From positions 28,943,475-29,007,474 of the forward strand of contig CM055101.1 of NCBI GenBank assembly GCA_029204225.1: a stretch of DNA of 64,000 nucleotides, in the 5' to 3' direction. The notes below the pieces were generated by a model. That model was not told the DNA's origin. It searched no databases and was given only the letters and a program-made list of their open reading frames with translations. This document shows positions 42,001 to 49,729 of the stretch, piece by piece. Every line of letters starts with the position of its first letter. Position 1 is the first letter of the stretch. The stretch is from Diphasiastrum complanatum (taxonomy: Eukaryota > Streptophyta > Lycopodiopsida > Lycopodiales > Lycopodiaceae). A program made the position numbers and the translations under genes.

Positions 42001-43554
42001 GCGAAGCGGGTGCGAGCGGGCTTCTTCAAGTCGAGCCTGCATTGACAAATGGAATGAGAGGCACAGATGAGGTCCAGTGAGTGTGTGGCACATGGAGTCC
42101 ACACAATGGAGGGGTACTCTGCCATAAGAAGCTCCCCCATACCGCGACAGTTGGACGCATTGTCCGTCACAACCTTTTGCGATCAGTTCATACGATTAGT
42201 TCACAGCTTGGAAACACATTGCAATCAATCGAAAACTATGCAAAACTTTTGTATCAACATGAAGCAGTAAATGACCAAGCAACTCATGAAAGAAAATTTA
42301 CCTGGACAACGCCTGCAGTGCGGCTAGTCTCTCTCTGACGGATGCAATCCGCTCCTGGAGCAAAGGGCCGCGAAGCCCATCGGCTGTGGGTGGTGTGTAG
42401 CCGGGCCCGCAGATTGCAACTTTTGAGATAGCCTCTCGAAAGATGCGGGATGATGCCATGATAAAGGGGAGGTTCAGGTCATAGAACATCTGTGCTATGG
42501 TCCTGGTGGCCTCTCTGTGCTCCCCGTCTCTGAAAGATCTCGGCATGGACATCTGTCTGGTGCCTCGAGATGTGGATGGCTGGATGGACGATGCAGATCT
42601 GGAGGTGGTGGCATAGGTGTAGGTGCGGAAGCGGAGGATGCGGACGGACCGTGCAGATCTGAAGGTGGTGGCACAGGCGTAGGTGCAGCAATGGAGGCTG
42701 TGGATCCATGGGGAGTACTGGCGGAGGGGGTGGGGGTGGCTGTGGCTGTGGCGGAGGCGGAGGCGGTGAATTAATCTTCGCTTCATATTATTCGTGATTG
42801 TCTTTGAGAATTACAGGTCATTCACAGGCCAAAGTCTCTTTACATCTAATAAAGCAAACCCATGCTTGATATCAAAGCTAAGAAAGCCTTCACCTTGGAT
42901 TGACCTTCACTTAATTTCTAGCTTATCCATGATTGTCGTAAAGCTAGGTTCTCTTCCACATACACATATACTTAGCTTTCCTACTTGTGAAGCAGTTTGA
43001 ATCACCCATTTTCATATCAAAGCAAAGCCTTCGCTTTGGATAGATCTATACTTTATTGCTCGTCTACTCGAGACTGTCAAAGTAAATTGCAGGCCGAAGG
43101 CTCTCTCTGCTAGCACCAACGAAAAACACTGGAACCCTAAAAAACGCTCATAGACTGCTAGTCTGCACATTAACACTACATGTGTTGAAGCTATTTCCCT
43201 TTCTAAAAACCCTAAACATGAGGTGACCATTGATGCAACAACAGAAAATAATCGTCCATCCAGCAACAAGTAAAAAACATAGCTCCAAGCATGCTGGCAG
43301 TTTTCACTCAGGAACAAACTTATGACCTGCAGATCGCGATTGAGGGCAGTGCAAAATTGCCTACACTTTGCACATGAGCCCTAGAAAGGAAAACCAGTAC
43401 AAAGAAGTAGTGGCTGCACCTGTATGGCGCCGTGAAAAATGCCACCCAGCCCCATTCCATCCCTCATCAGCTTGTTCAAATTGACAATGACGCTGTTGGT
43501 CTTCACAGACACGCTGTTTGTCACATCATAAACGTGCAAGCAAACCTCAGACAT
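23784..43554 (-). CDS. DeSI-like PPPDE thiol peptidase gene, four exons, 247 aa
   Basis: PPPDE/DeSI proteins are papain-fold isopeptidases that remove SUMO or ubiquitin using a His-Cys pair. Exons 43554-43420, 30689-30431, 24316-24249 and 24065-23784 (135+259+68+282 nt) join with GT...AG borders and correct phases (0, 1, 0) into exactly 247 codons plus TAA. The protein starts [20 protein letters not shown]. It carries the candidate catalytic His in [11 protein letters not shown] (residue 41) and the Cys in [12 protein letters not shown] (about residue 114), then [19 protein letters not shown] and a variable Ser-rich tail. Length and motif order fit plant DeSI-like proteins. Introns are 12,730, 6,114 and 183 bp; the first two are full of transposons. 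Confidence 0.93.
24249..24316 (-). CDS. DeSI-like gene, exon 3
   Basis: A 68-nt exon follows CATGAAG and ends GAACGG before GTATGT. With the carried G it encodes [16 protein letters not shown] followed by TGNVMER, the conserved end of the PPPDE domain. The ordered join to exons 2 and 4 is what shows it is real despite its size. Confidence 0.93.
24317..26034. other. DeSI-like intron 2, distal part
   Basis: This is intron sequence on the minus strand. It holds a (TTA)n-like microsatellite at about 25031-25075 and the long T-rich ORF shadow around it. No transposon coding is seen up to the TRIM. Confidence 0.5.
26089..26099 (+). promoter_or_regulatory. pol III A box, TRIM 5' LTR
   Basis: TAGCTCAGTGG fits the A-box consensus TRGYNNARNNGG allowing the usual one-base length variation. 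It lies 44 bases before the B box, within the normal range for tRNA genes. Confidence 0.8.
26133..26143 (+). promoter_or_regulatory. pol III B box, TRIM 5' LTR
   Basis: GGTTCGAATCC is a perfect B box, the main binding site of TFIIIC. Confidence 0.88.
26184..26196 (+). other. TRIM primer binding site (initiator-Met type)
   Basis: TGGTATCAGAGCC starts at the base after the LTR and is the standard initiator tRNA-Met PBS of plant copia elements. A decayed second version, TGGTGTCAAAGCC, lies at 26217-26229. Confidence 0.9.
26291..26299 (+). other. TRIM polypurine tract
   Basis: GAGGGGGGG ends exactly one base before the 3' LTR, the position of the plus-strand primer. Confidence 0.88.
26300..26443 (+). 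repeat. TRIM 3' LTR with second tRNA-like cassette
   Basis: It is identical to the 5' LTR except for three G-to-A or C-to-T changes, all in the direction of cytosine deamination. Its tRNA-like part is 26342-26414, with A box TAGCTTAGTGG (26349-26359) and B box GGTTCGAATCC (26393-26403). One acceptor pair is lost by the G-to-A change at 26347. Confidence 0.92.
26449..28521. other. DeSI-like intron 2, middle part
   Basis: No gene is seen. The first run of five T downstream of the TRIM is at 26534-26538. A small hairpin-like ACATTCCG...CGGAATGT lies at about 26884-26910. Confidence 0.4.
28522..28595. repeat. 37-bp perfect tandem duplication
   Basis: CAATGATTGTTTTGTTTGTA...AAGGT is repeated exactly twice (28522-28558 and 28559-28595) with no spacer or mismatch, so it is recent. 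Confidence 0.9.
28805..29290. repeat. degenerate direct duplication of about 240 bp, LTR-like
   Basis: Blocks GGTTNAGTTCAAGATGGT, CACNTGTGAAGTAA, TTTTCTAGG(A/C)TTTGTG and GTGGTCTTCCTAGTGGAAATG occur in the same order at 28808-29035 and 29075-29287. The sequence resembles the R/U5 part of a copia LTR. No ends or coding are seen. Confidence 0.7.
29291..30430. other. DeSI-like intron 2, proximal part
   Basis: No gene or clear transposon is recognised here. GTATGA at 30430-30425 is the 5' splice site of intron 2. Confidence 0.4.
30431..30689 (-). CDS. DeSI-like gene, exon 2
   Basis: TACTTTTCCAG precedes the exon and GTATGA follows it. It encodes [52 protein letters not shown] and [17 protein letters not shown], the core of the PPPDE domain with the catalytic cysteine. 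It joins exon 1 in phase 0 and leaves one base for exon 3. Confidence 0.95.
30690..31007. other. DeSI-like intron 1 acceptor end, G-rich tract
   Basis: The acceptor CTTTTCCAG lies at its left end. A purine-rich GGAGGGG tract fills about 30850-30950 just before the LINE fragment and may be part of that LINE's 5' region. Confidence 0.4.
31008..32188 (+). pseudogene. LINE fragment: endonuclease and start of reverse transcriptase
   Basis: An apurinic-type endonuclease is shown by [37 protein letters not shown] with its catalytic Asp-Asn, and the linker QPWYDSDC near 31651, a standard feature of non-LTR elements. The reverse transcriptase entry [21 protein letters not shown] at 32110-32180 follows after several frame breaks. 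The sequence is cut at 32188 by the LTR of a copia element. It lies in DeSI intron 1 on the opposite strand. Confidence 0.85.
32189..32620 (-). repeat. 3' LTR of copia element I
   Basis: On the minus strand it begins TGTTAGGAATTAA at 32620 and ends AAATTCTGACA at 32189, giving matching inverted tips. AAGGGGGAG at 32629-32621 is the polypurine tract. A TATTTATAG box lies near 32535. It is inserted in the LINE, with CGAAC at the junction as the expected duplication; the other flank is lost. Confidence 0.85.
32656..34087 (-). pseudogene. copia element I: reverse transcriptase and RNase H, 5' truncated
   Basis: Read from about 34020 downwards: [43 protein letters not shown], then after two frameshifts (near 33836 and 33590) the catalytic [31 protein letters not shown], and RNase H with [27 protein letters not shown] and [10 protein letters not shown] stop falls right at ENF before the polypurine tract. 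Everything upstream of the RT start (gag, protease, integrase) is missing, so it is a 5'-truncated relic. Confidence 0.92.
34088..34707. other. unassigned DNA in DeSI intron 1
   Basis: No gene is recognised. It begins where copia I homology stops. Confidence 0.4.
34708..34722 (-). other. isolated Met-type PBS, minus strand
   Basis: The minus strand reads TGGTATCAGAGCCAG, a copia-type primer binding site. The LTR it belonged to would lie to the right (34723 onward) and was later split by the TRIM at 34903, but its other end is not identified. Confidence 0.5.
34903..35196 (-). repeat. TRIM 2, 3' LTR
   Basis: About 294 bp, clearly the same sequence as 35289-35583 with scattered single-base changes and a small difference at the TGTAGGAAAAC tip. 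Confidence 0.88.
35289..35583 (-). repeat. TRIM 2, 5' LTR
   Basis: 295 bp, with the PBS abutting its 3' end on the minus strand. The ORFs read through both LTRs on the plus strand (FPYLSCPF) are the same translated repeat and not genes. Confidence 0.88.
35584..36479. other. unassigned DNA with GTTTCAAA/TTTGAAAC cluster
   Basis: At 36030-36130, GTTTCAAATG, GTTTTGAAATG, GTTTCGAACGG, GTTTCAAATGC, GTTTGAAAC and GTTTCGATGAAAC follow one another and can pair with each other. No gene is seen. Confidence 0.45.
36480..37040 (+). pseudogene. gypsy gag fragment, element J
   Basis: A readable [20 protein letters not shown] continuing to TSTWWQTFK near 36525-36610 is the W-containing centre of a gypsy Gag. 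GCGYHTLDW near 37020 could be a decayed zinc knuckle. The frame is heavily broken. It may belong to the pol fragment at 37261. Confidence 0.6.
37085..37250 (-). pseudogene. LINE reverse-transcriptase fragment
   Basis: The minus strand reads [13 protein letters not shown] and, one base shifted, [10 protein letters not shown]. This is the motif around the RT catalytic core of non-LTR elements. It is a short scrap wedged between gypsy gag and pol pieces. Confidence 0.7.
37261..38721 (+). pseudogene. Ty3/gypsy RNase H and integrase, element J
   Basis: RNase H is shown by [47 protein letters not shown] and TDNVSLKYF. The tether [10 protein letters not shown] leads to an integrase with HHCC zinc domain ([11 protein letters not shown] ... 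CPTCQQ) and catalytic D, D, E in [16 protein letters not shown] and [10 protein letters not shown]. Stops at about 37304 and 37465 break the RNase H part, but the 411-codon frame from 37486 is intact. A frameshift at 38718 separates it from the integrase C-terminus. Confidence 0.93.
38722..39175 (+). pseudogene. gypsy integrase C-terminus with chromodomain, element J
   Basis: In shifted frames come [33 protein letters not shown], then after a [21 protein letters not shown] and a chromodomain: [34 protein letters not shown]. The chromodomain places the element in the chromovirus clade of Ty3/gypsy; this domain guides insertion into certain chromatin. Confidence 0.88.
39176..39482 (+). other. 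3' UTR of element J and polypurine tract
   Basis: Non-coding after the TAG at 39173. ACGAGGGGAGGA ends at 39482, immediately before the LTR start, and is the probable polypurine tract. Confidence 0.6.
39483..40085 (+). repeat. probable 3' LTR of element J
   Basis: It begins TGTTGTAAAGC after the polypurine tract and ends near CTTACTACAAC, an inverted match to the start though the last CA is not preserved. AATAAAG at about 40008 is a poly(A)-type signal. No second LTR is present in the window. Confidence 0.55.
40289..42786 (-). pseudogene. hAT-superfamily transposase relic with introns
   Basis: From 42786 downwards: a DUF659-type start ([37 protein letters not shown]) ending at CCAG|GTAAAT (42302), then [15 protein letters not shown] and [16 protein letters not shown] (42170-42050). 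RRMVTSAEF and [20 protein letters not shown] follow, then [17 protein letters not shown] and [20 protein letters not shown]. After a TTAATGCAG acceptor comes the dimerisation region [22 protein letters not shown] (41099 onward). The acidic Gln/Arg-rich C-terminus is 40289-40822. The central DUF659 part with its DGW region is missing and several frame breaks exist, so it is defective. GC content is higher than its surroundings. Confidence 0.85.
42787..43419. other. DeSI-like intron 1, donor end
   Basis: No gene is seen. Two related blocks with TATCAAAGCNAAG and GATTGTC-type ends (about 42810-42935 and 43015-43095) suggest a decayed duplication. GTGCAG at 43419-43414 is the 5' splice site. Confidence 0.4.
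43420..43554 (-). CDS. DeSI-like gene, exon 1 (coding part)
   Basis: ATG at 43554 opens [11 protein letters not shown] and the exon ends GCCATACAG before GTGCAG at 43419. It supplies the first beta strand (HVYDV) and the catalytic His of IFHGAIQ. Upstream, TTCTGAATGCAG ending at 43571 could be a 3' splice site, with the first 16 bases after it being 5' UTR, so an untranslated exon may exist. Confidence 0.92.
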
Positions 43555-44017
43555 GATGACGGAGTTGTGCCTGCATTCAGAAGAAGAAGAAGAAGAAGAA
43601 GGTGAAGGTGTGCAGAAATGTGGAAGCAGCAGCAGCTGCTGATAACGACGATGATGTTGCGTGACCACCCATCATTTGTGTTTATGTGGCGCAGCTAGAA
43701 CGATCGAGGAGGGATCATCAGGAACAGATACAGAGTAATCGTAAAATGGAATGGGAAGAAGAGGAGGCATCGCGGAAGGAGGCCCGCTTCCTGGGACAAC
43801 AACAAACACGTATGTTATTTGGAATTTAGCCATGCCTTGCCTTGCATTGCCTTACACGTGTCACCCACGCATCTTTTGTAATCAATCACCCATACAATCT
43901 TTTAAGCCCTTTTTATGTTTTAGATTTTGTATTCTATTCGGTTAACACGTGGGTTCACATTGGAGAGATTTACACGTGGGTGGTGTTTTCAATTTCGTTG
44001 GTTTGTGGTCATGTTTT
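43555..44017 (-). promoter_or_regulatory. upstream region of the DeSI-like gene
   Basis: A (GAA)7-like tract at 43580-43601 is a polypyrimidine run on the gene strand and leads into TGAATGCAG ending at 43571, a possible 5' UTR splice acceptor. No confident TATA box is seen between it and copia E, whose 5' LTR starts about 460 bp upstream of the ATG. Confidence 0.4.
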
Positions 44018-44261
44018 AGTTAGAATTAAAGTAGAATCACTCTGTTACTGTACTGTGGGTCCTATCAGTAGATAAGGATTAGGTGGCCTCGCCATGAGGC
44101 AAGTCGACGGGACACGCGTCCCGCCAACGGCAACCTGGGTCATGCATGGGTTGCCTGAGTGAACAACTATATGTACAGTGTAATTTCATTTTGAGAAATA
44201 CAGTTGCTATGTGAGCTTGTTGTGGAGAGTGTTTTCTGTCTGTGTTAAGCAAATTCTAAGT
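44018..44261 (+). repeat. copia E 5' LTR
   Basis: It begins AGTTAGAATTAAAG and ends AAATTCTAAGT, with inverted tips but without the canonical TG...CA. It contains CGGGACACGCGTCCCG, a 16-bp palindrome, near 44109. About 30 bp near its 3' end are missing compared with the 3' LTR. Confidence 0.85.
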
Positions 44262-44471
44262 TGGTATCAGAGCCGTACAAGGAGTGTACACAGTACAGCA
44301 TCGCCGTTGAAGAGAGCTTCGGAAGAACTGCCTTCTGAGAGTTTGGGGTTTACGGCGGGTTGAAGACGGAAAGAGAAGCACTGGTGCACGGTTTCTAATT
44401 TATACTTCCAGTAAAACTAAGAAGAAAGGCAAGTGCTTCCATTGTGGTAAAAAAGGCCATTGGAAGAGTGA

Positions 44472-46190
44472 ATGTGCAAATTCCTGACGGAACAAGACAA
44501 GGGGAAACCAAAACAAGCAGGTAACCTTGTCGATGAGGGTGAGATTGAAGACTATAGCATCTTCATGTCTGCATTGTCATCTAATCAAGATGATCAAGCA
44601 TGGTATATTGACTCGGGAGCCACAAGACACATGACAAGTAACAAGAATTGGTTCAGTAGTTTGAAGGTGTTGGATAATGGAACATCTGTTTCACAAGCAA
44701 ATGGTGAGGTGTGCAAGATCAATGGGATAGGCACCGTTTCAATCCAACTACCTGATGGCAAAAGCAGGATGATCAGGGAGGTACTTTATGTACCAGGTTT
44801 GAAGAAAAATCTACTTTCTGTTGGAGTCATTACTGATCAAAAGTTGAAAGTAGAATTCGCCCATGAACGTTGCTTTGTGAAGGATGTGAACCAAAAGTTC
44901 AAAGTTATTGCGGATGGAGTAAGAGAGCCCAAGACAAAATTGTACAGGTTGAATGATATAATTAAGGGGCAACATGGACTTGTATTGTCCATTCCATCGC
45001 AAACCGAGTTGTGGCATAAGAGGCTTGGTCACTTGAACTTGGGAAGCCTCAGTTTGATGAGAAAATTGGACATGGTAACAAGATTGCCTACCATAGAAGA
45101 TCACTTGAAATCGATGTGCGAATCTTGTGTATATAGGAAACAGCATCGAGAGAAGTTCAATAAAGGAGGTGTTGCAAGAGCAAAGAACATCCTGGATTTA
45201 ATCCACATAGATTTATGCGGGCCTATGAGGACCATGTCCTTAGGTAAATCCTTCTATTTCATGACCTTTATTGATGATATGTCACGTAATACGTGGATCT
45301 ACTTCTTGAAGAAGAAATCATATGCACTTGATAACTTCAAGAATTTCAAAGCATTGGTCGAAAGCCAAACAGGTAGGAAGATCAAAGTCCTAAGATCAGA
45401 TAGTGGAGGTGAGTACAAGTCTAATGACTTCAATGATCTTTGTGATCAATGTGGGATTAAAAGACAATTTACGCAAGCTCATACTCCTGCTCTCAATGGT
45501 GTAGCTGAGTGCAAGAATCGTACGATTGTGGAAAGTGACAGATCTATGCTAGCTAAGATGAAACTACCAAAAGATTTTTGGTCAGAAGCATGTAGCAAGG
45601 TAGTCTATCTTCAAAAAAGAAGTCTTACCATTGCCATACCAAAGATAACACATGAGGAAGCATTCATGAAGAAGAAGCCAAAGGTGAACCACTTGCGAAT
45701 CTTTGGATGTAAGGCCTTTGTACACATTCCTAAGGAAGAGAGACGTAAACTTGATGTAAAAGCTATCAAGTGCATATTCCTAGGATATGATGATCGTGTG
45801 AAGGGCTATAGATGTTTTGATCCAGTGGGAAACAAAATCCATTTAAGCCGTGATGTTATCTTTGATGAATCCAAGATGTATGAAGACGAGGATGCTGAAA
45901 AGATAGACACATCTAGTGGGAAAGATGGTATAGTGAGGATACCACCTGATGATGATCCATTCATTGACCTTCCGAGTGATGAACATGAGGATACATCTCA
46001 AGATACTACTACTCAACCTCAAGAAACAGGCTGGAGAGGTAGGGACAAACCTTTTGGTGCAAAAAGGATTGAAGTTGCAGGTGACAAACGCAAGGAGAAG
46101 GATGTACCAATACATTTTCACCAAGAAGCCGATCACCTGACAAGAAGCTCCCTAAGTGGTTTGAGAGATTGTTGGAGAGCCGCGACATAG
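44472..46190 (+). pseudogene. copia E protease and integrase
   Basis: The 572-codon frame has the protease active site YIDSGATRHMTSN, VLYVPGLKKNLLSVG, the pre-integrase HH-CC motif (LWHKRLGHLN ... CESCVYRKQH) and the integrase core with HIDLCGP, LRSDSGGEYKS and NGVAECKNRT, where the catalytic Glu remains but the usual Arg is Cys. IFLGYDDRVKGYRCFDP and RDVIFDESKMY follow. The frame is lost at about 46140. A frameshift at 44473 also separates it from the gag knuckle. Confidence 0.94.
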
Positions 46191-47017
46191 ATGACTTTCC
46201 AGGATCATCTAACCAGGGAGAGCTACGAAGATCAACAAGAGAGAAGATACTACTTGAAAGGTATGAAGCAAATTATGCTCTCTTATCTAGCATTATTCAA
46301 AGCAAAGAACCTTTGACTTATGGTGAAGCAAAGGATGATGACATTTGGGTCAAGGCCATGGGAGAGGAGATGGAGTCAATTGCTAAGCATAGCACATGGG
46401 ACTTAGTAGAACCACCAGTTGGCAAGAAACCCATCGGTTGCAAATGGGTATACAGGACTAAGTACCATGCATATGGAAGTATAGCAAAGCACAAAGCAAG
46501 ATTGGTGATCAAAGGGTACGTCCCAAATAAAGGCATCAACTATGAGGAGACCTTTGCGCCGGTTTGTAAGTGGAATACTCTATGTCTACTTATTACTTTA
46601 GCTTCACATTTTGGTTGGCCTTTGCATCAGATGGATGTGAAATTTGCTTTTCTAAATGGTGAGTTAGAAGAAGAAGTGTTCATGGACCAACCTGAAGGCT
46701 TTGTAACAAAGGGACAAGAAAATAAAGTATGTCGTTTGAAGAAAGCGCTTTATGGTCTTAAACAAGCACCACGTGCATGGTATAGCAGGATTGATGCCTA
46801 CTTTCATTCAAAGGGGATGGTGAGAACACATTCTGATCCAAATCTATATGTCTTATGCTTTGATGGTATGGTTGCTTTGATTGCTCTTTATGTTGATGAC
46901 TTGATTATTACGGGAAATAATCAAGAGATGATAGACATGATCAAGAAAGACCTCATGGAACAATTCGAGATGACAGATCTCAGCCTGATGCATTACTGCC
47001 TTGGAGTAGAAGTGTGA
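46169..47017 (+). pseudogene. copia E reverse transcriptase
   Basis: RVT_2 motifs are all present: [70 protein letters not shown] and catalytic [15 protein letters not shown] at 47015-47017 after CLGVEV interrupts the link to RNase H in the same frame. Confidence 0.94.
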
Positions 47018-47032
47018 CAAAAAGGACATGAA

Positions 47033-47839
47033 GTGGGTTTAACACAGGTGAAGTATGTCAGAGAGTTGATGCACAGGTTTAGGTTGCAGGATTGCAAACC
47101 AGTAAACACTCCTATTGAACCAGGTAAAAAGCTTTCTAAGCTTGATGAGTCACAATCATTTGATGCTACGCTATATAGACAGTTAGTAGGGAGCTTGATT
47201 TACCTTACCACGACTAGACCAGATATATGCTATGTTGTTGGCATTGTAAGTCAGTTTATGGCAGCACCTACGAAAACGCATTGGAAGGCAGCTAGACGCA
47301 TTTTGCGTTATATGAAAGGCACTTCAGAGTATGGCTTGATTTACAGGAAGCATGATGGTTTACCTGAGTTGTGTGGCTATGTGGATGCGGACTGGGGAGG
47401 TAACTATGATGATCGTAGATCCACCATAGGGTATGTATTCCAATTTTGTGGTAGTTGCTTTTCCTGGTCTAGTAAGAAGCAAAGTACAATTGCTCTTTCC
47501 ACCACAGAAGCAGAGTATAAGACAATGTGTAGTGCAACACAAGAAGCTATATGGTTGAGACAAATCTTGGAAGAAATTTTCATGAAGCAGAAAAATCCCA
47601 CGACTTTACATAGCGACAGTCAGAGTGGCATTCAGCTAGCAAAGAATCCAGTGTTCCATGCGAGAACTAAACACATTGAGATTCAGTATCATTTCATACG
47701 TGAGAGGCTGCTGAGTCGTGAAATTCATGTTGTTCATTGTAGCACAGAAGAACAACTAGCTGATATTTTCACTAAGCCACTTACTGGAGAAAAGTTTGAT
47801 AAGTTTAGATCAAAGCTTTCTGTACTTAAAGTTTGTTGA
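47033..47839 (+). pseudogene. copia E RNase H
   Basis: It continues the RT frame after one stop: [91 protein letters not shown] and LADIFTKPLTG. It is complete to its natural end and stops 55 bases before the 3' LTR. Confidence 0.94.
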
Positions 47840-47893
47840 CTTTAAAGCTATGTATATGACTGTATAAAAAGTAGAGTCTACTTTAAGGGAGAG

Positions 47894-48168
47894 AGTTAGA
47901 ATTAAAGTAGAATCACTGTGTTACTGTACTGTGGGTCCTATCAGTGGATAAGGATCAGTTGGCCTCGCCACAAGGCAAGTCAACGGGACACGCGTCCCGC
48001 CAACGACAACCTGGGTCATACATGGATTGTCTGAGCGAACAACTATATGTACAGTGTAATTTCATTTTGAGAAATACAGTTGCTATGTGAGCTTGCTGTG
48101 GAGAGTGTTTTTCTGTCTGTGTTACTGTGTAGCATGATCTGTGTTCCTGTGCAAAGCAAATTCTAAGT
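47894..48168 (+). repeat. copia E 3' LTR
   Basis: 275 bp, matching 44018-44261 but keeping the ACTGTGTAGCATGATCTGTG segment deleted in the 5' copy. The ACACGCGT palindrome is retained. Confidence 0.86.
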
Positions 48169-49052
48169 GTTTCTTGTCATTTTTAGGGTGCTCTGTGTAT
48201 TTCAGACGCAATCGTTGTTTTTGGAGGATTGTGATATGGATTGTTTTTCAATTTTAACACCAAATCTCTCTCACTTATTAATTCCTAACATATTCATGAT
48301 CTAACTATGAATTAGGTTTGCCTCAATGTCCACAAACCCTCCAACAGTATCCCCCACCAAAATTGTGTTGGATTATTCTCCTTCTTACTAATCGATTAAT
48401 CGATTTTAATCCTCATCCAGTGTTTATCCAGTTCTTCGGATTTTTCCGTGTTTTTATACAGTCTGCAGAATTACAAGTGTTTTTACACAATCTGTAGAAA
48501 TATACAGAGTTTGACAACAGTGTCGCTTTTTCGCTTTTTTTGCCTGTCGAGAATTGCGAGTAAATATGTAGAGTCGCATTTTTTGTTTTTTTTCAAAAGT
48601 GTCTCAAATGTTAAAGTAATGACTCTGGCAAAGTGTGGGCAACCCTAAATGAGATTTAAGAACACTGTCGGGTTTTCGCAAAATGCTGACACCATCGCCT
48701 TTTTTGTGACACCTTCGTCTGTGGTAGTTTTAGTTCATTTCTGCAGAGTGATAGTTTTGGTTCATTTATGCAGATAGACTATTTACGGCCAATTTTCACC
48801 GCTTATCAACAAGCAATTTATGAGAAGGAACTGGATGGATGTCAGCGGACACCAGCCAACTGGCGATGGCATTTGACGACCTAATTGCTTAGTATATATA
48901 GTTGTTCATATTCATACAGTTTCATGAAGTTAAGAAGAAGTTCAACATGCATTTGAATAGTTGGCTCTCTCTCTCTCAAGCTTGCGAGCTTGAACACTCC
49001 TGAGCATTCTAGCTCACTTCTTAGAGTTGTTTTAGAGATTGCTATTGCGCTA
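48169..49052. other. unassigned DNA after copia E
   Basis: No gene is seen. Short repeats occur: AGTTTTAGTTCATTTCTGCAGA followed by AGTTTTGGTTCATTTATGCAGA near 48727-48776, and two TTTTTACACA/TTTTTATACAGTCTG blocks near 48450-48490. Confidence 0.4.
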
Positions 49053-49305
49053 CTGCTTATCAGCATTGCGCTTGATTCAGACTTTTATTTCAGCCGCTCA
49101 GAGATAGCATACGCGGCTTCGATCCGCAACTTATTGTACTCATTTACTTCTGTTTCATTTTCATACTGAATCAATACCGCTTATCAGCATTGCACTTAAT
49201 TCAGACTTTAATTTTAGCCGCTCAGAGATAGCATAGAATACGCGGCTTCGATCTGCAACTTATTGTACTCATTTACTTCTGTTTCGTTTTCATACTGAAT
49301 CAATA
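49053..49305. repeat. tandem duplication of about 125 bp
   Basis: CGCTTATCAGCATTGCRCTT...TTTTCATACTGAATCAATAC is present twice, at 49053-49175 and 49176-49305. The second copy has an extra AGAAT and a few substitutions. Confidence 0.88.
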
Positions 49306-49361
49306 CTATCTTTTATTGCATTCAGCTTCATCTCAGAATGTATGCGTTTCTATAGTTCTTC

Positions 49362-49436
49362 GCGACTAATTATTTGTCTAGTGATTTGCGACTAATTATT
49401 TGTCTAGTGTTTCGTGACAAATTATTTGTCTGATAA
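49362..49436. repeat. 25-bp unit repeated three times
   Basis: CGACTAATTATTTGTCTAGTG occurs twice and CGACTAATTATTTGTCTG-like once in succession. The stretch may be the U5 part of an LTR, as TTGGTGGTGGTCCCAC at 49688 resembles a primer-site region, but this is uncertain. Confidence 0.7.
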
Positions 49437-49729
49437 TTCAATGCTTTATGTTTGGCTACGTAATCACTTAGTATCTAGCGATTTCAAAGTTAGTTGCTAA
49501 AGATTAAACGTGATTTTCACTACTACTTTATTCAATTTCTCATAGGCGTAGTCATGCATTGAGAAAGAGGAAGATAGTTTATTCCGCTGCACACGATAAG
49601 TTTTCTTTCTTGTCGTTCGAATAATTTTCATTCGAGTTCGTTTCTTTTCGAGTTCGACCTATCTTTCACACACCTCTTTCCGACAAATTGGTGGTGGTCC
49701 CACGACGCCTTGCGAGAATCTTATTTAGG

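Larger units (their letters stand above)
44018..48168 (+). mobile_element. copia element E with both LTRs
   Basis: About 4.15 kb: 5' LTR 44018-44261, Met-type PBS TGGTATCAGAGCC at 44262-44274, decayed pol, polypurine tract AAGGGAGAG (47885-47893) and 3' LTR 47894-48168. TGTTT lies at both ends (44012-44016 and 48167-48171, overlapping the LTR edge by one or two bases), so the target duplication and exact ends are ambiguous. Nearly all of gag is missing: only the knuckle CFHCGKKGHWKSEC at 44432-44473 survives, 160 bases after the PBS. The LTRs differ at roughly 13 of 230 aligned positions plus a 30-bp deletion in the 5' copy. Confidence 0.9.
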
